From Oscillospiraceae bacterium (lineage in GTDB: Bacteria; Bacillota; Clostridia; Oscillospirales; Ruminococcaceae), in the NCBI GenBank assembly GCA_022766825.1, contig JALEQE010000094.1:1-32287 (forward strand): a stretch of DNA of 32,287 bases. The letters are read 5' to 3'. Made by a program: the position numbers and the translations under genes. Below the pieces are notes generated by a model, which saw only the letters and a program-made list of their open reading frames with translations, was not told the DNA's origin and did no database searches. Below are positions 26,132-32,287 of the stretch, piece by piece. Numbering within the stretch: the stretch's first letter is position 1; each line of letters starts with the position of its first letter.

Positions 26132-26830
26132 ATGGAAGAATTTTGCAGAACCGAACGTCTGTTGGGAGCGGCGACTGTCGAAAAGCTGTCGCAAATCCGA
26201 GTTGCCGTGTTCGGAATAGGCGGGGTTGGCGGTCATGCGGCGGAGGCGCTTGTGCGGAGCGGTATCGGAGCATTGGATATTGTTGACGGCGATGAAGTCG
26301 CTCTGTCAAACATCAACCGTCAGATTATCGCTTTACACAGCACGGTCGGTATGCCGAAAACAGAAGCCGCCGCCGAGCGTTTTCTTGACATCAACCCAAA
26401 TCTTCGCTTAAAGAAATTTCAGTTGAGATTATCCGAGGAAACGGCAGGCGAGTTTGATTTTTCCGCATACGATTACGTTATTGACGCTATTGACGATGTT
26501 CGCGCGAAAGTACTTCTCGCCGTGAAATGCAAGGAGAGCGGCACGCCGCTTATCAGTTCAATGGGCGCGGGAAATAAAGTTGACCCGACAAAGTTTCAGG
26601 TCGCCGATATTTACAAAACGTCCGTTTGCCCTTTGGCGCGGGTAATGCGCCGAGAACTTAAACAGCGCGGAATAGAACATCTCAAAGTGGTTTTTTCAAC
26701 GGAACTGCCCGCCGCGCCCACAAAAGAGGGAGAACGTGTTGTTCCCGCGTCGTGCGCCTTTGTTCCGTCGGTTGCGGGGCTGATTATCGCGAGCGAGGTT
26801 GTAAAGGATATTGTAAACGCGGATAATTGA
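26132..26830 (+). CDS. tcdA: tRNA threonylcarbamoyladenosine dehydratase (ThiF/E1-like)
   Basis: 232 aa. ATP-binding FGIGGVGGHAAEALVRSG (~31-48), DGDEVALSNINRQ with the catalytic Arg, and DAIDDVRAKVLL, the TcdA/YgdL pattern. The enzyme uses ATP to cyclise t6A37 of tRNAs to ct6A. The start follows the pyrD stop by 3 bp with no clear SD, so it is probably translated by coupling. It lacks the short C-terminal extension of the E. coli enzyme. It is the last gene before the operon terminator; there is no obvious tie to pyrimidine synthesis. Confidence 0.88.
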   Translation: MEEFCRTERLLGAATVEKLSQIRVAVFGIGGVGGHAAEALVRSGIGALDIVDGDEVALSNINRQIIALHSTVGMPKTEAAAERFLDINPNLRLKKFQLRLSEETAGEFDFSAYDYVIDAIDDVRAKVLLAVKCKESGTPLISSMGAGNKVDPTKFQVADIYKTSVCPLARVMRRELKQRGIEHLKVVFSTELPAAPTKEGERVVPASCAFVPSVAGLIIASEVVKDIVNADN

Positions 26831-26852
26831 TGATGTATCGTAATATAAATTA

Positions 26853-26884
26853 GGCAGCACAATTTTGTGCTGCCGTATTTTTTT
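26853..26884 (+). terminator. Intrinsic terminator of the pyr operon
   Basis: A perfect 9-bp stem GGCAGCACA (26853-26861) / TGTGCTGCC (26866-26874) with an ATTT loop, followed by GTA and seven T. Confidence 0.92.
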
Positions 26885-26887
26885 GAC

Positions 26888-26916
26888 TTGACAAATACCC
26901 CCATAGGGTATATAAT
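26888..26916 (+). promoter_or_regulatory. csoR-copA promoter with CsoR operator in the spacer
   Basis: Perfect TTGACA (26888-26893) and TATAAT (26911-26916), spacer 17 bp. The spacer is filled by ATACCCCCATAGGGTAT (26895-26911), which matches known CsoR operators (C-tract/G-tract dyad). A bound repressor would block polymerase until Cu(I) releases it. Confidence 0.9.
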
Positions 26917-26937
26917 ATAATTGAGGAGTTGATTTTG

Positions 26938-27240
26938 ATGAATGAAGAATGTCCTTGCTGTCAGAAGAAAAAGATACGTTCGGAAGAGGAGCAAAAAAAG
27001 CTTATAAACCGTCTGAACCGAATTTCGGGGCAGATAAACGGAATAAAGAAAATGGTCGAGAACAGCGCTTATTGCGTTGATATTCTGACGCAGGTCGCCG
27101 CTGTAAACGCCGCGCTGAATTCTTTCAATAAAGAACTGCTTTCCGAGCATATAAAAACGTGCGTTGCGGATAATATAAGAAATGGCAACGATGAGGTTAT
27201 TGACGAACTTGTCAAAATCTTGAAAAAATTGATGAAATAG
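26938..27240 (+). CDS. csoR: Copper-sensing repressor CsoR
   Basis: 100 aa from the ATG at 26938, nine bases after GAGGAG; an in-frame TTG at 26929 is less likely. All-helical DUF156 protein with the Cu(I) ligands Cys46, His71 and Cys75, whose spacing (25 and 4) equals that of Cys36-His61-Cys65 in the Mycobacterium tuberculosis protein. The N-terminus carries an additional CPCC cluster (residues 5-8). It represses its own operon through the operator above and is followed by the copper exporter gene. Confidence 0.93.
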   Translation: MNEECPCCQKKKIRSEEEQKKLINRLNRISGQINGIKKMVENSAYCVDILTQVAAVNAALNSFNKELLSEHIKTCVADNIRNGNDEVIDELVKILKKLMK

Positions 27241-27261
27241 AAATGAAATCGGAGAAATAAA

Positions 27262-29748
27262 ATGCGGCAGTTTAATGTTACGGGAATGAGCTGCGCGGCT
27301 TGTTCGGCGCGTGTGGAAAAGGCGGTAAATGCTGTTGCGGGAGTGCGCTCCTGTTCGGTTAGTCTGCTTACGAATACAATGGGCGTTGAGGGCGGCGAAC
27401 CGTCCGAGATAATTAAGGCGGTGGAAAACGCGGGTTACGGCGCGTCTTTAAAGGGCGAAAAGGCAGAGAATAAAGCCGAAAATGACGAATACACGGAAGT
27501 TAAGCGAATGAAAAAACGCTTGTTCTGGAGCTTGGGATTTCTCGCTTTGCTGATGTACATTTCAATGGGCGCGATAATGTGGGGGTGGCGTTTGCCGCCG
27601 TTTCTTGCGAATGACCACGTTTCAATGGCACTGGCGCAGTTATTGCTTACCTCTGTGATAATGGTAATCAATCAGAAGTTCTTCGTGAGCGGTTTCAAAG
27701 GCATAATTCACGGCACGCCGAATATGGATACGCTCGTGGCTCTCGGCGCGGCGGCGGCTTATCTGTACAGCGTGTATGCGATGTTCGTGATGAGCAACGC
27801 TCAGGCGGCGGGCGACAGCGATACCGTGATGAAATATATGCACGAACTGTATTTTGAAAGTGCGGGTATGATTTTAACGCTGATAACGCTTGGGAAAACG
27901 TTGGAGGCGTATTCCAAAGGAAAGACGACTTCCGCGCTGAAAAGTCTTGTCAAGCTTGCGCCGCAAACAGCTGTCATAGTCAAAGACGGCGAGGAAGTGA
28001 CCGTGCCCGTTGAACAGGTGAAAATCGGCGATATTTTCGCGGTTAAAGTCGGGGAGAGCATACCCGTTGACGGCGTGATTATTGAGGGCGAAACAGCGGT
28101 AAACGAAAGCGCGCTGACGGGTGAAAGTATTCCCGCCGACAAAATAGCAGGCGACGAGGTTAACGCGGCGACAATAAACATTTCGGGGTATATTCGCTGT
28201 AAAGCGACAAGGGTCGGCGAGGATACTTCGCTGTCGCAGATAATAAAGACGGTAAGCGACGCGGCGGCGACAAAAGCGCCAATTGCGAAAATCGCCGATA
28301 AGGTTTCGGGAGTTTTCGTGCCTGTCGTTATCGCGATCGCGCTTGTGACAATCGCCGTGTGGTTATTGCTTGGAAACGGCGTTGGGTTCGCTTTGGAGCG
28401 CGGAATTTCCGTGCTTGTTATTTCCTGTCCGTGCGCTTTGGGGCTTGCAACTCCCGTTGCGATAATGGTCGGAAACGGTATGGGCGCAAAGCACGGTATT
28501 TTGTTCAAGACCGCCGTGTCGTTAGAAGAAACGGGCAAAGCTGACACGGTTATTCTTGATAAAACAGGAACAATCACAAGCGGCGAACCTGTTGTCACCG
28601 ATATAATTCCGAACGGAATTACCGCCGATGAATTATTGCGCCGAGCGTATTCGTTGGAAATCCGTAGCGAACACCCGCTTGCAAGAGCGATTACAAGCTA
28701 CGGAAAGGAACGCGGATTTTCCGCCGCCGAGCCGAGTAAATTTGAGGTTCTGCGCGGGAGCGGAATTTCGGCGACGCTTGACGGGGAACGTTATGTTGCG
28801 GGAAATCTGCGCCTTTGTGGAACTTATTGCGATATTCCCGAAGAACTTCTCGCGGTTTCGGAAAAACTGTCGGACGAGGGAAAAACGCCGCTGTTTTTCT
28901 GCTGTGAACAGAAACCTATCGGGATAATCGCCGTGGCGGATAAAATCAAGGACGAAAGTCCTGCCGCCGTTGAACAGCTGAAAAATATGGGATTGCGGAC
29001 GGTAATGCTTACGGGAGATAACCTCAGAACCGCCGAGGCTGTCGGACGGCTTGCGGGCGTTGACGAGGTGATCGCTGAGGTACTTCCGGGCGGCAAAGAG
29101 GAAGTTGTGCGCGAGTTTCAAAAGCGCGGAAAAGTCGTTATGGTGGGCGACGGTATCAACGACGCGCCCGCGCTTACCCGCGCCGATATCGGCATTGCAA
29201 TCGGGGCGGGGAGCGATATTGCGCTTGACGCGGCGGACGTTGTGCTGATGAAATCGCGGCTCACGGACGTTCCCGCGGCGATACGCTTGTCACGGCGAAC
29301 TCTGTTGAATATCAAGGAAAATCTGTTTTGGGCGTTTATATACAACGTAATCGGAATACCGCTTGCGGCGGGCGTGTGGATAGGTCTGTTCGGTTGGCGG
29401 CTCAATCCTATGTTCGGGGCGGCGGCAATGAGTTTGTCGAGCTTCTGCGTTGTAACAAACGCTTTGCGGCTGAATTTCGTTGACATTTACAACACAAAGC
29501 GCGACCGCAAACGGCGCGTTAAAATACAAAAGGAGGAAAAAACAATGAAAGTTACAATGAAAATCGAGGGAATGATGTGCGGGCATTGCGAGGCGACAGT
29601 TAAAAAGGCTTTGGAGGCTCTGCCGACTGTTGAGAGCGCGGAGGTATCGCACGAAAAAGGCACGGCTGTTGTTAAACTCAAAGAGCCGACCGATTTTGAA
29701 GTTTTGAAAAAAGCCGTTGAGGATAAGGATTACAAGGTTATCGGATAA
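27262..29748 (+). CDS. copA: Cu+-exporting P-type ATPase with C-terminal CopZ-like domain
   Basis: 828 aa. N-terminal heavy-metal domain with GMSCAACSARV (Cys11, Cys14). P1B-type core: TGES actuator loop, CPC in helix 6 (SCPCALGLATPV), phosphorylation DKTGT, SEHPLARAI, GDGINDAPAL, and a C-terminal membrane pair ending near residue ~745. After a basic linker (KRDRKRRVKIQKEEKT) a second heavy-metal domain follows (from Met762; GMMCGHC with Cys773 and Cys776). Most CopA proteins end soon after the last helix, so this looks like a copA-copZ fusion by loss of the copA stop; a full SD remains in front of Met762. It pumps Cu(I) out under CsoR control. Confidence 0.95.
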   Translation: MRQFNVTGMSCAACSARVEKAVNAVAGVRSCSVSLLTNTMGVEGGEPSEIIKAVENAGYGASLKGEKAENKAENDEYTEVKRMKKRLFWSLGFLALLMYISMGAIMWGWRLPPFLANDHVSMALAQLLLTSVIMVINQKFFVSGFKGIIHGTPNMDTLVALGAAAAYLYSVYAMFVMSNAQAAGDSDTVMKYMHELYFESAGMILTLITLGKTLEAYSKGKTTSALKSLVKLAPQTAVIVKDGEEVTVPVEQVKIGDIFAVKVGESIPVDGVIIEGETAVNESALTGESIPADKIAGDEVNAATINISGYIRCKATRVGEDTSLSQIIKTVSDAAATKAPIAKIADKVSGVFVPVVIAIALVTIAVWLLLGNGVGFALERGISVLVISCPCALGLATPVAIMVGNGMGAKHGILFKTAVSLEETGKADTVILDKTGTITSGEPVVTDIIPNGITADELLRRAYSLEIRSEHPLARAITSYGKERGFSAAEPSKFEVLRGSGISATLDGERYVAGNLRLCGTYCDIPEELLAVSEKLSDEGKTPLFFCCEQKPIGIIAVADKIKDESPAAVEQLKNMGLRTVMLTGDNLRTAEAVGRLAGVDEVIAEVLPGGKEEVVREFQKRGKVVMVGDGINDAPALTRADIGIAIGAGSDIALDAADVVLMKSRLTDVPAAIRLSRRTLLNIKENLFWAFIYNVIGIPLAAGVWIGLFGWRLNPMFGAAAMSLSSFCVVTNALRLNFVDIYNTKRDRKRRVKIQKEEKTMKVTMKIEGMMCGHCEATVKKALEALPTVESAEVSHEKGTAVVKLKEPTDFEVLKKAVEDKDYKVIG
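29545..29748 (+). CDS. copZ: CopZ-like copper chaperone, nested in frame within copA
   Basis: 67 aa from the ATG at 29545, in the copA frame. AGGAGG at 29531-29536 precedes the ATG by 8 bases, as strong as any SD in the window, so an independent protein is likely translated here as well as the fused domain. The sequence is a complete heavy-metal-associated domain: beta strand MKVTMKIEGM, metal loop CGHC, helix ATVKKALEALP, ending DKDYKVIG. CopZ carries Cu(I) to CopA or CsoR. Confidence 0.7.
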   Translation: MKVTMKIEGMMCGHCEATVKKALEALPTVESAEVSHEKGTAVVKLKEPTDFEVLKKAVEDKDYKVIG

Positions 29749-29786
29749 AAAACCGAAAAATCGCAGCCCATACCTCAACAATGATT

Positions 29787-29820
29787 AACGGACGCTTTTC
29801 GATGAAAGGCGTCCGTTTTC
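29787..29820 (+). terminator. Intrinsic terminator of the copper operon
   Basis: A 13-bp stem (ACGGACGCTTTTC 29788-29800 with 29804-29816, one wobble) with a GAT loop, extended by A-T at the base and followed by TTTTC. Confidence 0.8.
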
Positions 29821-29836
29821 AATACAATTTATTATA

Positions 29837-29941
29837 GGCTACACCGCATAATTATTGTCGTGCACGCATTTTGCGTTTTGCACAAAACGCTATGTCAGAA
29901 AATATGCAAACAAAGGCATAGCTGTTAATTGTGCGGTATTG
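29837..29941. repeat. MITE-like hairpin element 1
   Basis: 105 bp with imperfect inverted ends (GGCTACACCGCATAATTA at 29837-29854; TTAATTGTGCGGTATTG at 29925-29941). Inside are GCGTTTTG/CAAAACGC (perfect, 2-nt loop) and GCTATG/CATAGC, so most of it can fold into a long hairpin. No coding capacity. Its ends resemble those of element 2. Confidence 0.6.
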
Positions 29942-30050
29942 TTTCAAGTGCTTATTTGTTATCCTGTTTTCTAAAAAAGGTTTTTTGCACATATTTCAGC
30001 GTTTATTTTTGTAACATTAGACAAAATTTTCTATTAGGCGCTAAAATATA

Positions 30051-30079
30051 TCGACAAATACATAATTTTATGTTATACT
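30051..30079 (+). promoter_or_regulatory. Candidate promoter of the chemoreceptor gene
   Basis: TCGACA (30051-30056) and TATACT (30074-30079), spacer 17 bp. Transcription would begin near 30086, inside the left end of element 2. A TATAAT-like run at about 30262-30270 is a possible second, closer -10, but lacks a -35. Confidence 0.5.
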
Positions 30080-30080
30080 T

Positions 30081-30256
30081 AAGGCAACACCGCACAAAGA
30101 ACGCCTTACGGCTTTGTACGCATCTTGCTTGCATATTTTCCGTCATCTTGCACAAATTTCGCTTGACGGGCGTCAGCCCGCCTGCGCTCAATTTGTACAA
30201 TCTGCCGAAAAATCTGACGGCGCAATATGCGCACAATCTCTGTGCGGTATTGCCTT
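30081..30256. repeat. MITE-like hairpin element 2
   Basis: 176 bp. Left end AAGGCAACACCGCACAAAGA (30081-30100), right end TCTGTGCGGTATTGCCTT (30239-30256), pairing over about 16 bases with one mismatch. Inner arms also pair: GCATATTTTCCGTCA with TGACGGCGCAATATGC (imperfect), TTGCACAAATT with AATTTGTACAA, and GGGC/GCCC around a GTCA apex. The whole element can form one long interrupted hairpin. No ORF of its own is credible. Confidence 0.75.
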
Positions 30257-30290
30257 AATTATATATAATTCTGATTAAAGGAGAATAAAA

Positions 30291-31661
30291 ATGGATTCTA
30301 AGGTAAAATTAAATCAGCTTGTCAACGAAAAAATAGTGTTTATTCACTCGCTGATTGTTTTGTTGGTCTGCGTTATTTTTGGAGCGATCAATTGTTTTTC
30401 CGGAAATATCTTGGTTGGCATACTAATCATTGTGGCAGGAATTGGTTCGTTTGTTATGTCACTTGTGATGAAGAATAAAACCTCGCTTGTATTACGAGGA
30501 ATAATACTCTCCCAAATTCAGCTTATAATCATTATTGTAATGTCGGTCGTAAAGCATGAGCTTCAGGCTATGTTTCCGCTGATGCTGGCTTCAATGAATA
30601 TTGCGGCTGTTTATTACAACAAAAAGTCCCTGATCGTTCATTGGGCAATAATGGATTTGGCTTCACTGATCGGATTCATATTCTATGATTTTTTCTACGG
30701 CACTTGCGACATAGTTACCATAATAAAAGGAATTGCGGGAATAAATATCGGTGCGGCGTTGCTGTTATATTTGGTTAAGTGCAACCTCGGATTTTTCAAA
30801 AAAGCACAGGATGCAAACAGTGAAACAGAGGAGCTTCTCACTAAGGTTAAAAGTCAGGTCGAGGAATCTGACAGGCTTGTTGAACAGCAAAATGAGGTCG
30901 TTGCCAGAATAGCGGAAATTTCGGCGTCGGTTAATTCTTCATCGGGAAAAATGCGTGAAGTATCAACGCAGATTACTGCGTCATCCGCTAATCAGCAGAC
31001 AGCTATTGAAGAGATTTCACAAGAAATTAAAAACATCATATTGCAGACAAAGGAAAGTCTGAACGAGTCCTCCGAGGCAGAAAAGGCTGCAAGAAGCTGT
31101 GCAAAGCTTCTTGAAGACAACCATGAGGCTATGAAGAATATGTCTGACGCCATGGAAGAAATAAGGCGTTCCTCCGAGCAGATAAAAAGCATTGTTGGGG
31201 CAATTGAGGACATTGCGTTCCAGACGAATATTCTTGCGCTTAACGCTTCAATTGAGGCGGCTCGCGCCGGCGACGCAGGAAAGGGATTTGCAGTAGTTGC
31301 GGACGAAGTTCGCAACCTTGCCGGAAAGAGCAGCGCGTCTGTCGAAAACACAACTGCGCTGATAAATTCCTCCATTGAAGCGGTTGAACGCGGTACTGCG
31401 ATTGCCGAGGACGTTCTTACACAAATGCACAGCGTTATTTCCACGGCAGAGGGAAGCGCACAACACGCAGGTCTTATAAGCGATCTGTCGCGCCGTCAGG
31501 CAGAATCTACCGCTGCTGTTGAACGGAGGATTGAGATGATATCCGATGTAATTGCTCACAATGTTCAAACATCTGATGAAAGCTTAAGAATTGCAGAGCA
31601 GGTAGCTGATGAAGCAACAAAGATGGACGATATAGTCGGCAGTTTTAGGGATAAAACATAA
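30291..31661 (+). CDS. Methyl-accepting chemotaxis protein, six-helix membrane type
   Basis: 456 aa, SD AAAGGAG. About six hydrophobic helices occupy residues ~17-165, with loops too short for an extracellular sensor domain. A cytoplasmic coiled coil follows directly, without a recognisable HAMP, and carries the MCP signalling tip [40 protein letters not shown] (~residues 305-345). Such receptors may sense through the membrane domain itself. No chemotaxis or flagellar genes are next to it. Presence implies a motile or formerly motile organism. Confidence 0.9.
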   Translation: MDSKVKLNQLVNEKIVFIHSLIVLLVCVIFGAINCFSGNILVGILIIVAGIGSFVMSLVMKNKTSLVLRGIILSQIQLIIIIVMSVVKHELQAMFPLMLASMNIAAVYYNKKSLIVHWAIMDLASLIGFIFYDFFYGTCDIVTIIKGIAGINIGAALLLYLVKCNLGFFKKAQDANSETEELLTKVKSQVEESDRLVEQQNEVVARIAEISASVNSSSGKMREVSTQITASSANQQTAIEEISQEIKNIILQTKESLNESSEAEKAARSCAKLLEDNHEAMKNMSDAMEEIRRSSEQIKSIVGAIEDIAFQTNILALNASIEAARAGDAGKGFAVVADEVRNLAGKSSASVENTTALINSSIEAVERGTAIAEDVLTQMHSVISTAEGSAQHAGLISDLSRRQAESTAAVERRIEMISDVIAHNVQTSDESLRIAEQVADEATKMDDIVGSFRDKT

Positions 31662-31686
31662 GCGTTGTAAAAAAGGCTCCTATCAT

Positions 31687-31768
31687 AAGGCAACACCGCA
31701 CGCTTTTGGTTTCTTACTTTTGGAAATAAATGTAAGAAATGAAAGGCGCGCGGCATTTTTTTATGTCA
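31687..31768 (+). terminator. Terminator-like hairpin built on a half element
   Basis: It begins with AAGGCAACACCGCAC (31687-31701), identical to the left end of element 2. The inner stem TTTCTTAC/GTAAGAAA and outer CCGCACGC/GCGCGCGG pairing (one mismatch) are followed by CA and seven T. It lies ~26 bp after the chemoreceptor stop codon and probably ends its transcript. Confidence 0.6.
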
Positions 31769-31801
31769 ATTCGCGCCAAGTAATGTCAATTCGCGCCAAG
31801 T
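31763..31801 (+). repeat. Tandem 20-bp direct repeat upstream of a promoter
   Basis: Two copies of ATGTCAATTCGCGCCAAGT (31763-31781 and 31783-31801), period 20 bp, that is about two helical turns. They end 3 bp before the -35 box of the next promoter, an arrangement typical of an activator or repressor site. Confidence 0.75.
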
Positions 31802-31804
31802 CTA

Positions 31805-31833
31805 TTGACAAATAATATAAAAAGATATATAAT
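31805..31833 (+). promoter_or_regulatory. Sigma-A promoter of the glycosyltransferase gene
   Basis: Perfect TTGACA (31805-31810) and TATAAT (31828-31833), spacer 17 bp, about 80 bp upstream of the start codon. Confidence 0.85.
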
Positions 31834-31912
31834 AGATTTGTACAGGAAAACTGGGAGAATAAGGTTATTCCTACAAAACAAAGAACAAATCCGGCTGTTG
31901 TGGAGGGATCAA

Positions 31913-32224
31913 ATGCAAAGCATAAAACCGTCATGTGTGAATATCTGCTGCGCCTGCAACGATAATTACGCGCCGCCGCTTGCGGTGTGCCTGTATTCGC
32001 TGCTGTGCAATGCGGACAAGAGCCGCCTGTACGACATTGTGATACTCCACAGCGACATTTCGCAGGAAAGCTGCGAATATCTGCTTCGTGTGGGCGGGCT
32101 GTTTCCTAACTGCACGCTTCGTTTGGTGGACATGATGGAGTTCCGCGAGAGCGTAAAGGGTTGTTCGGGTAGCTACACTATATACACAATTCTTTCTTCA
32201 AACACTACAACTGCTCCCTGGTAA
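31913..32224 (+). pseudogene. Glycosyltransferase family 8, N-terminal part, apparently broken
   Basis: 103 codons from the ATG at 31913 (SD TGGAGGG six or so bases upstream). VNICCACNDNYAPPLAVCLYSLLCNAD and YDIVILHSDIS are the start of the GT8 fold (UDP-sugar-dependent retaining transferases such as LgtC/GspA). After SGSYTIYT the expected continuation (aromatic-Arg-hydrophobic, then the metal-binding DxD) is missing, and the frame stops at 32222. Another frame stays open to the window end (FKHYNCSLVMRRIFDRLKECYRPVII) but does not restore GT8 motifs. It may be a frameshift, a rearrangement junction or a sequence error; the 3' part is outside the window. Confidence 0.6.
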
Positions 32225-32287
32225 TGCGCAGAATATTCGACAGGCTCAAAGAGTGCTACAGACCAGTCATCATTGACGGTAGATCAA

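Noticed and set aside
28359-29121. Overlapping ORFs on both strands within copA
   Set aside because: Shadows of a gene with all P-type ATPase motifs in one frame.
29929-30258. 109-codon ORF on the plus strand and 77-codon ORF on the minus strand upstream of the chemoreceptor
   Set aside because: Both fall within the hairpin elements, have no SD and no protein-like features; the folding repeats explain them.

Overview
The window reads as chromosomal DNA from an anaerobic Firmicute of class Clostridia, most likely Oscillospirales/Ruminococcaceae-like. This is an inference from four things: strong GGAGG-type Shine-Dalgarno (SD) sites, a sodium-type F-ATPase rotor subunit, the DHODB (PyrK/PyrD) pyrimidine pathway, and Firmicutes-type GalT, CsoR/CopA and PyrR proteins. 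No rRNA, tRNA, CRISPR array or transposase was seen.

Layout. 1-1767: the 3' part of a bactofilin gene with a Q/N/G-rich N-terminal tail, then a membrane-anchored protein of unknown function. 1770-9306: a complete F-type ATP synthase operon, atpZ-atpI-atpB-atpE-atpF-atpH-atpA-(41-aa membrane microprotein)-atpG-atpD-atpC, ending in a strong terminator. The c subunit carries two carboxylates (Glu38 and Glu71), the motif described for Na+-coupled rotors. atpG appears to start at a non-AUG codon. 9264-11420: an accessory patch. A DinJ/YafQ-type toxin-antitoxin pair sits inside the remnant of a second AraC/GyrI-type regulator gene, next to the intact gene on the minus strand. 11487-16240: minus-strand genes for an SPFH/band-7 protein, a Firmicutes-type GalT and a Na+/phosphate symporter with a PhoU-like tail, with intrinsic terminators after the SPFH and symporter genes.

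16406-26884: a pyrimidine operon with a perfect consensus promoter, a leader of about 150 nt ending in an intrinsic terminator, then pyrR-pyrC-pyrF-carA-carB-(195-aa membrane protein)-pyrK-pyrD-tcdA and a terminator. PyrB and PyrE are not encoded here. 26888-29820: a copper operon. A CsoR operator fills the promoter spacer; csoR follows, then a copA whose reading frame runs into a CopZ-like domain. An SD and ATG inside that frame suggest a free chaperone is also made.

29837-31801: MITE-like hairpin elements with related GGCAACACCGCAC ends. One forms almost the whole predicted 5' leader of a six-helix chemotaxis receptor gene, and a fragment supplies that gene's apparent terminator. 31763-32224: a tandem 20-bp repeat, a perfect promoter and the 5' part of a GT8 glycosyltransferase gene that is broken at the window edge.

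How it fits together: the Na+-type c subunit and the Na+/phosphate symporter suggest a sodium-using energy economy. The pyr operon covers carbamoyl phosphate synthesis, dihydroorotase, the DHODB complex and OMP decarboxylase, with feedback through PyrR. The best candidates for undescribed biology are the ATP-synthase microprotein, the non-AUG atpG start, the copA/copZ nested gene, the atypical pyr leader, the membrane protein inside the pyr operon, and the hairpin-element leader of the chemoreceptor gene.
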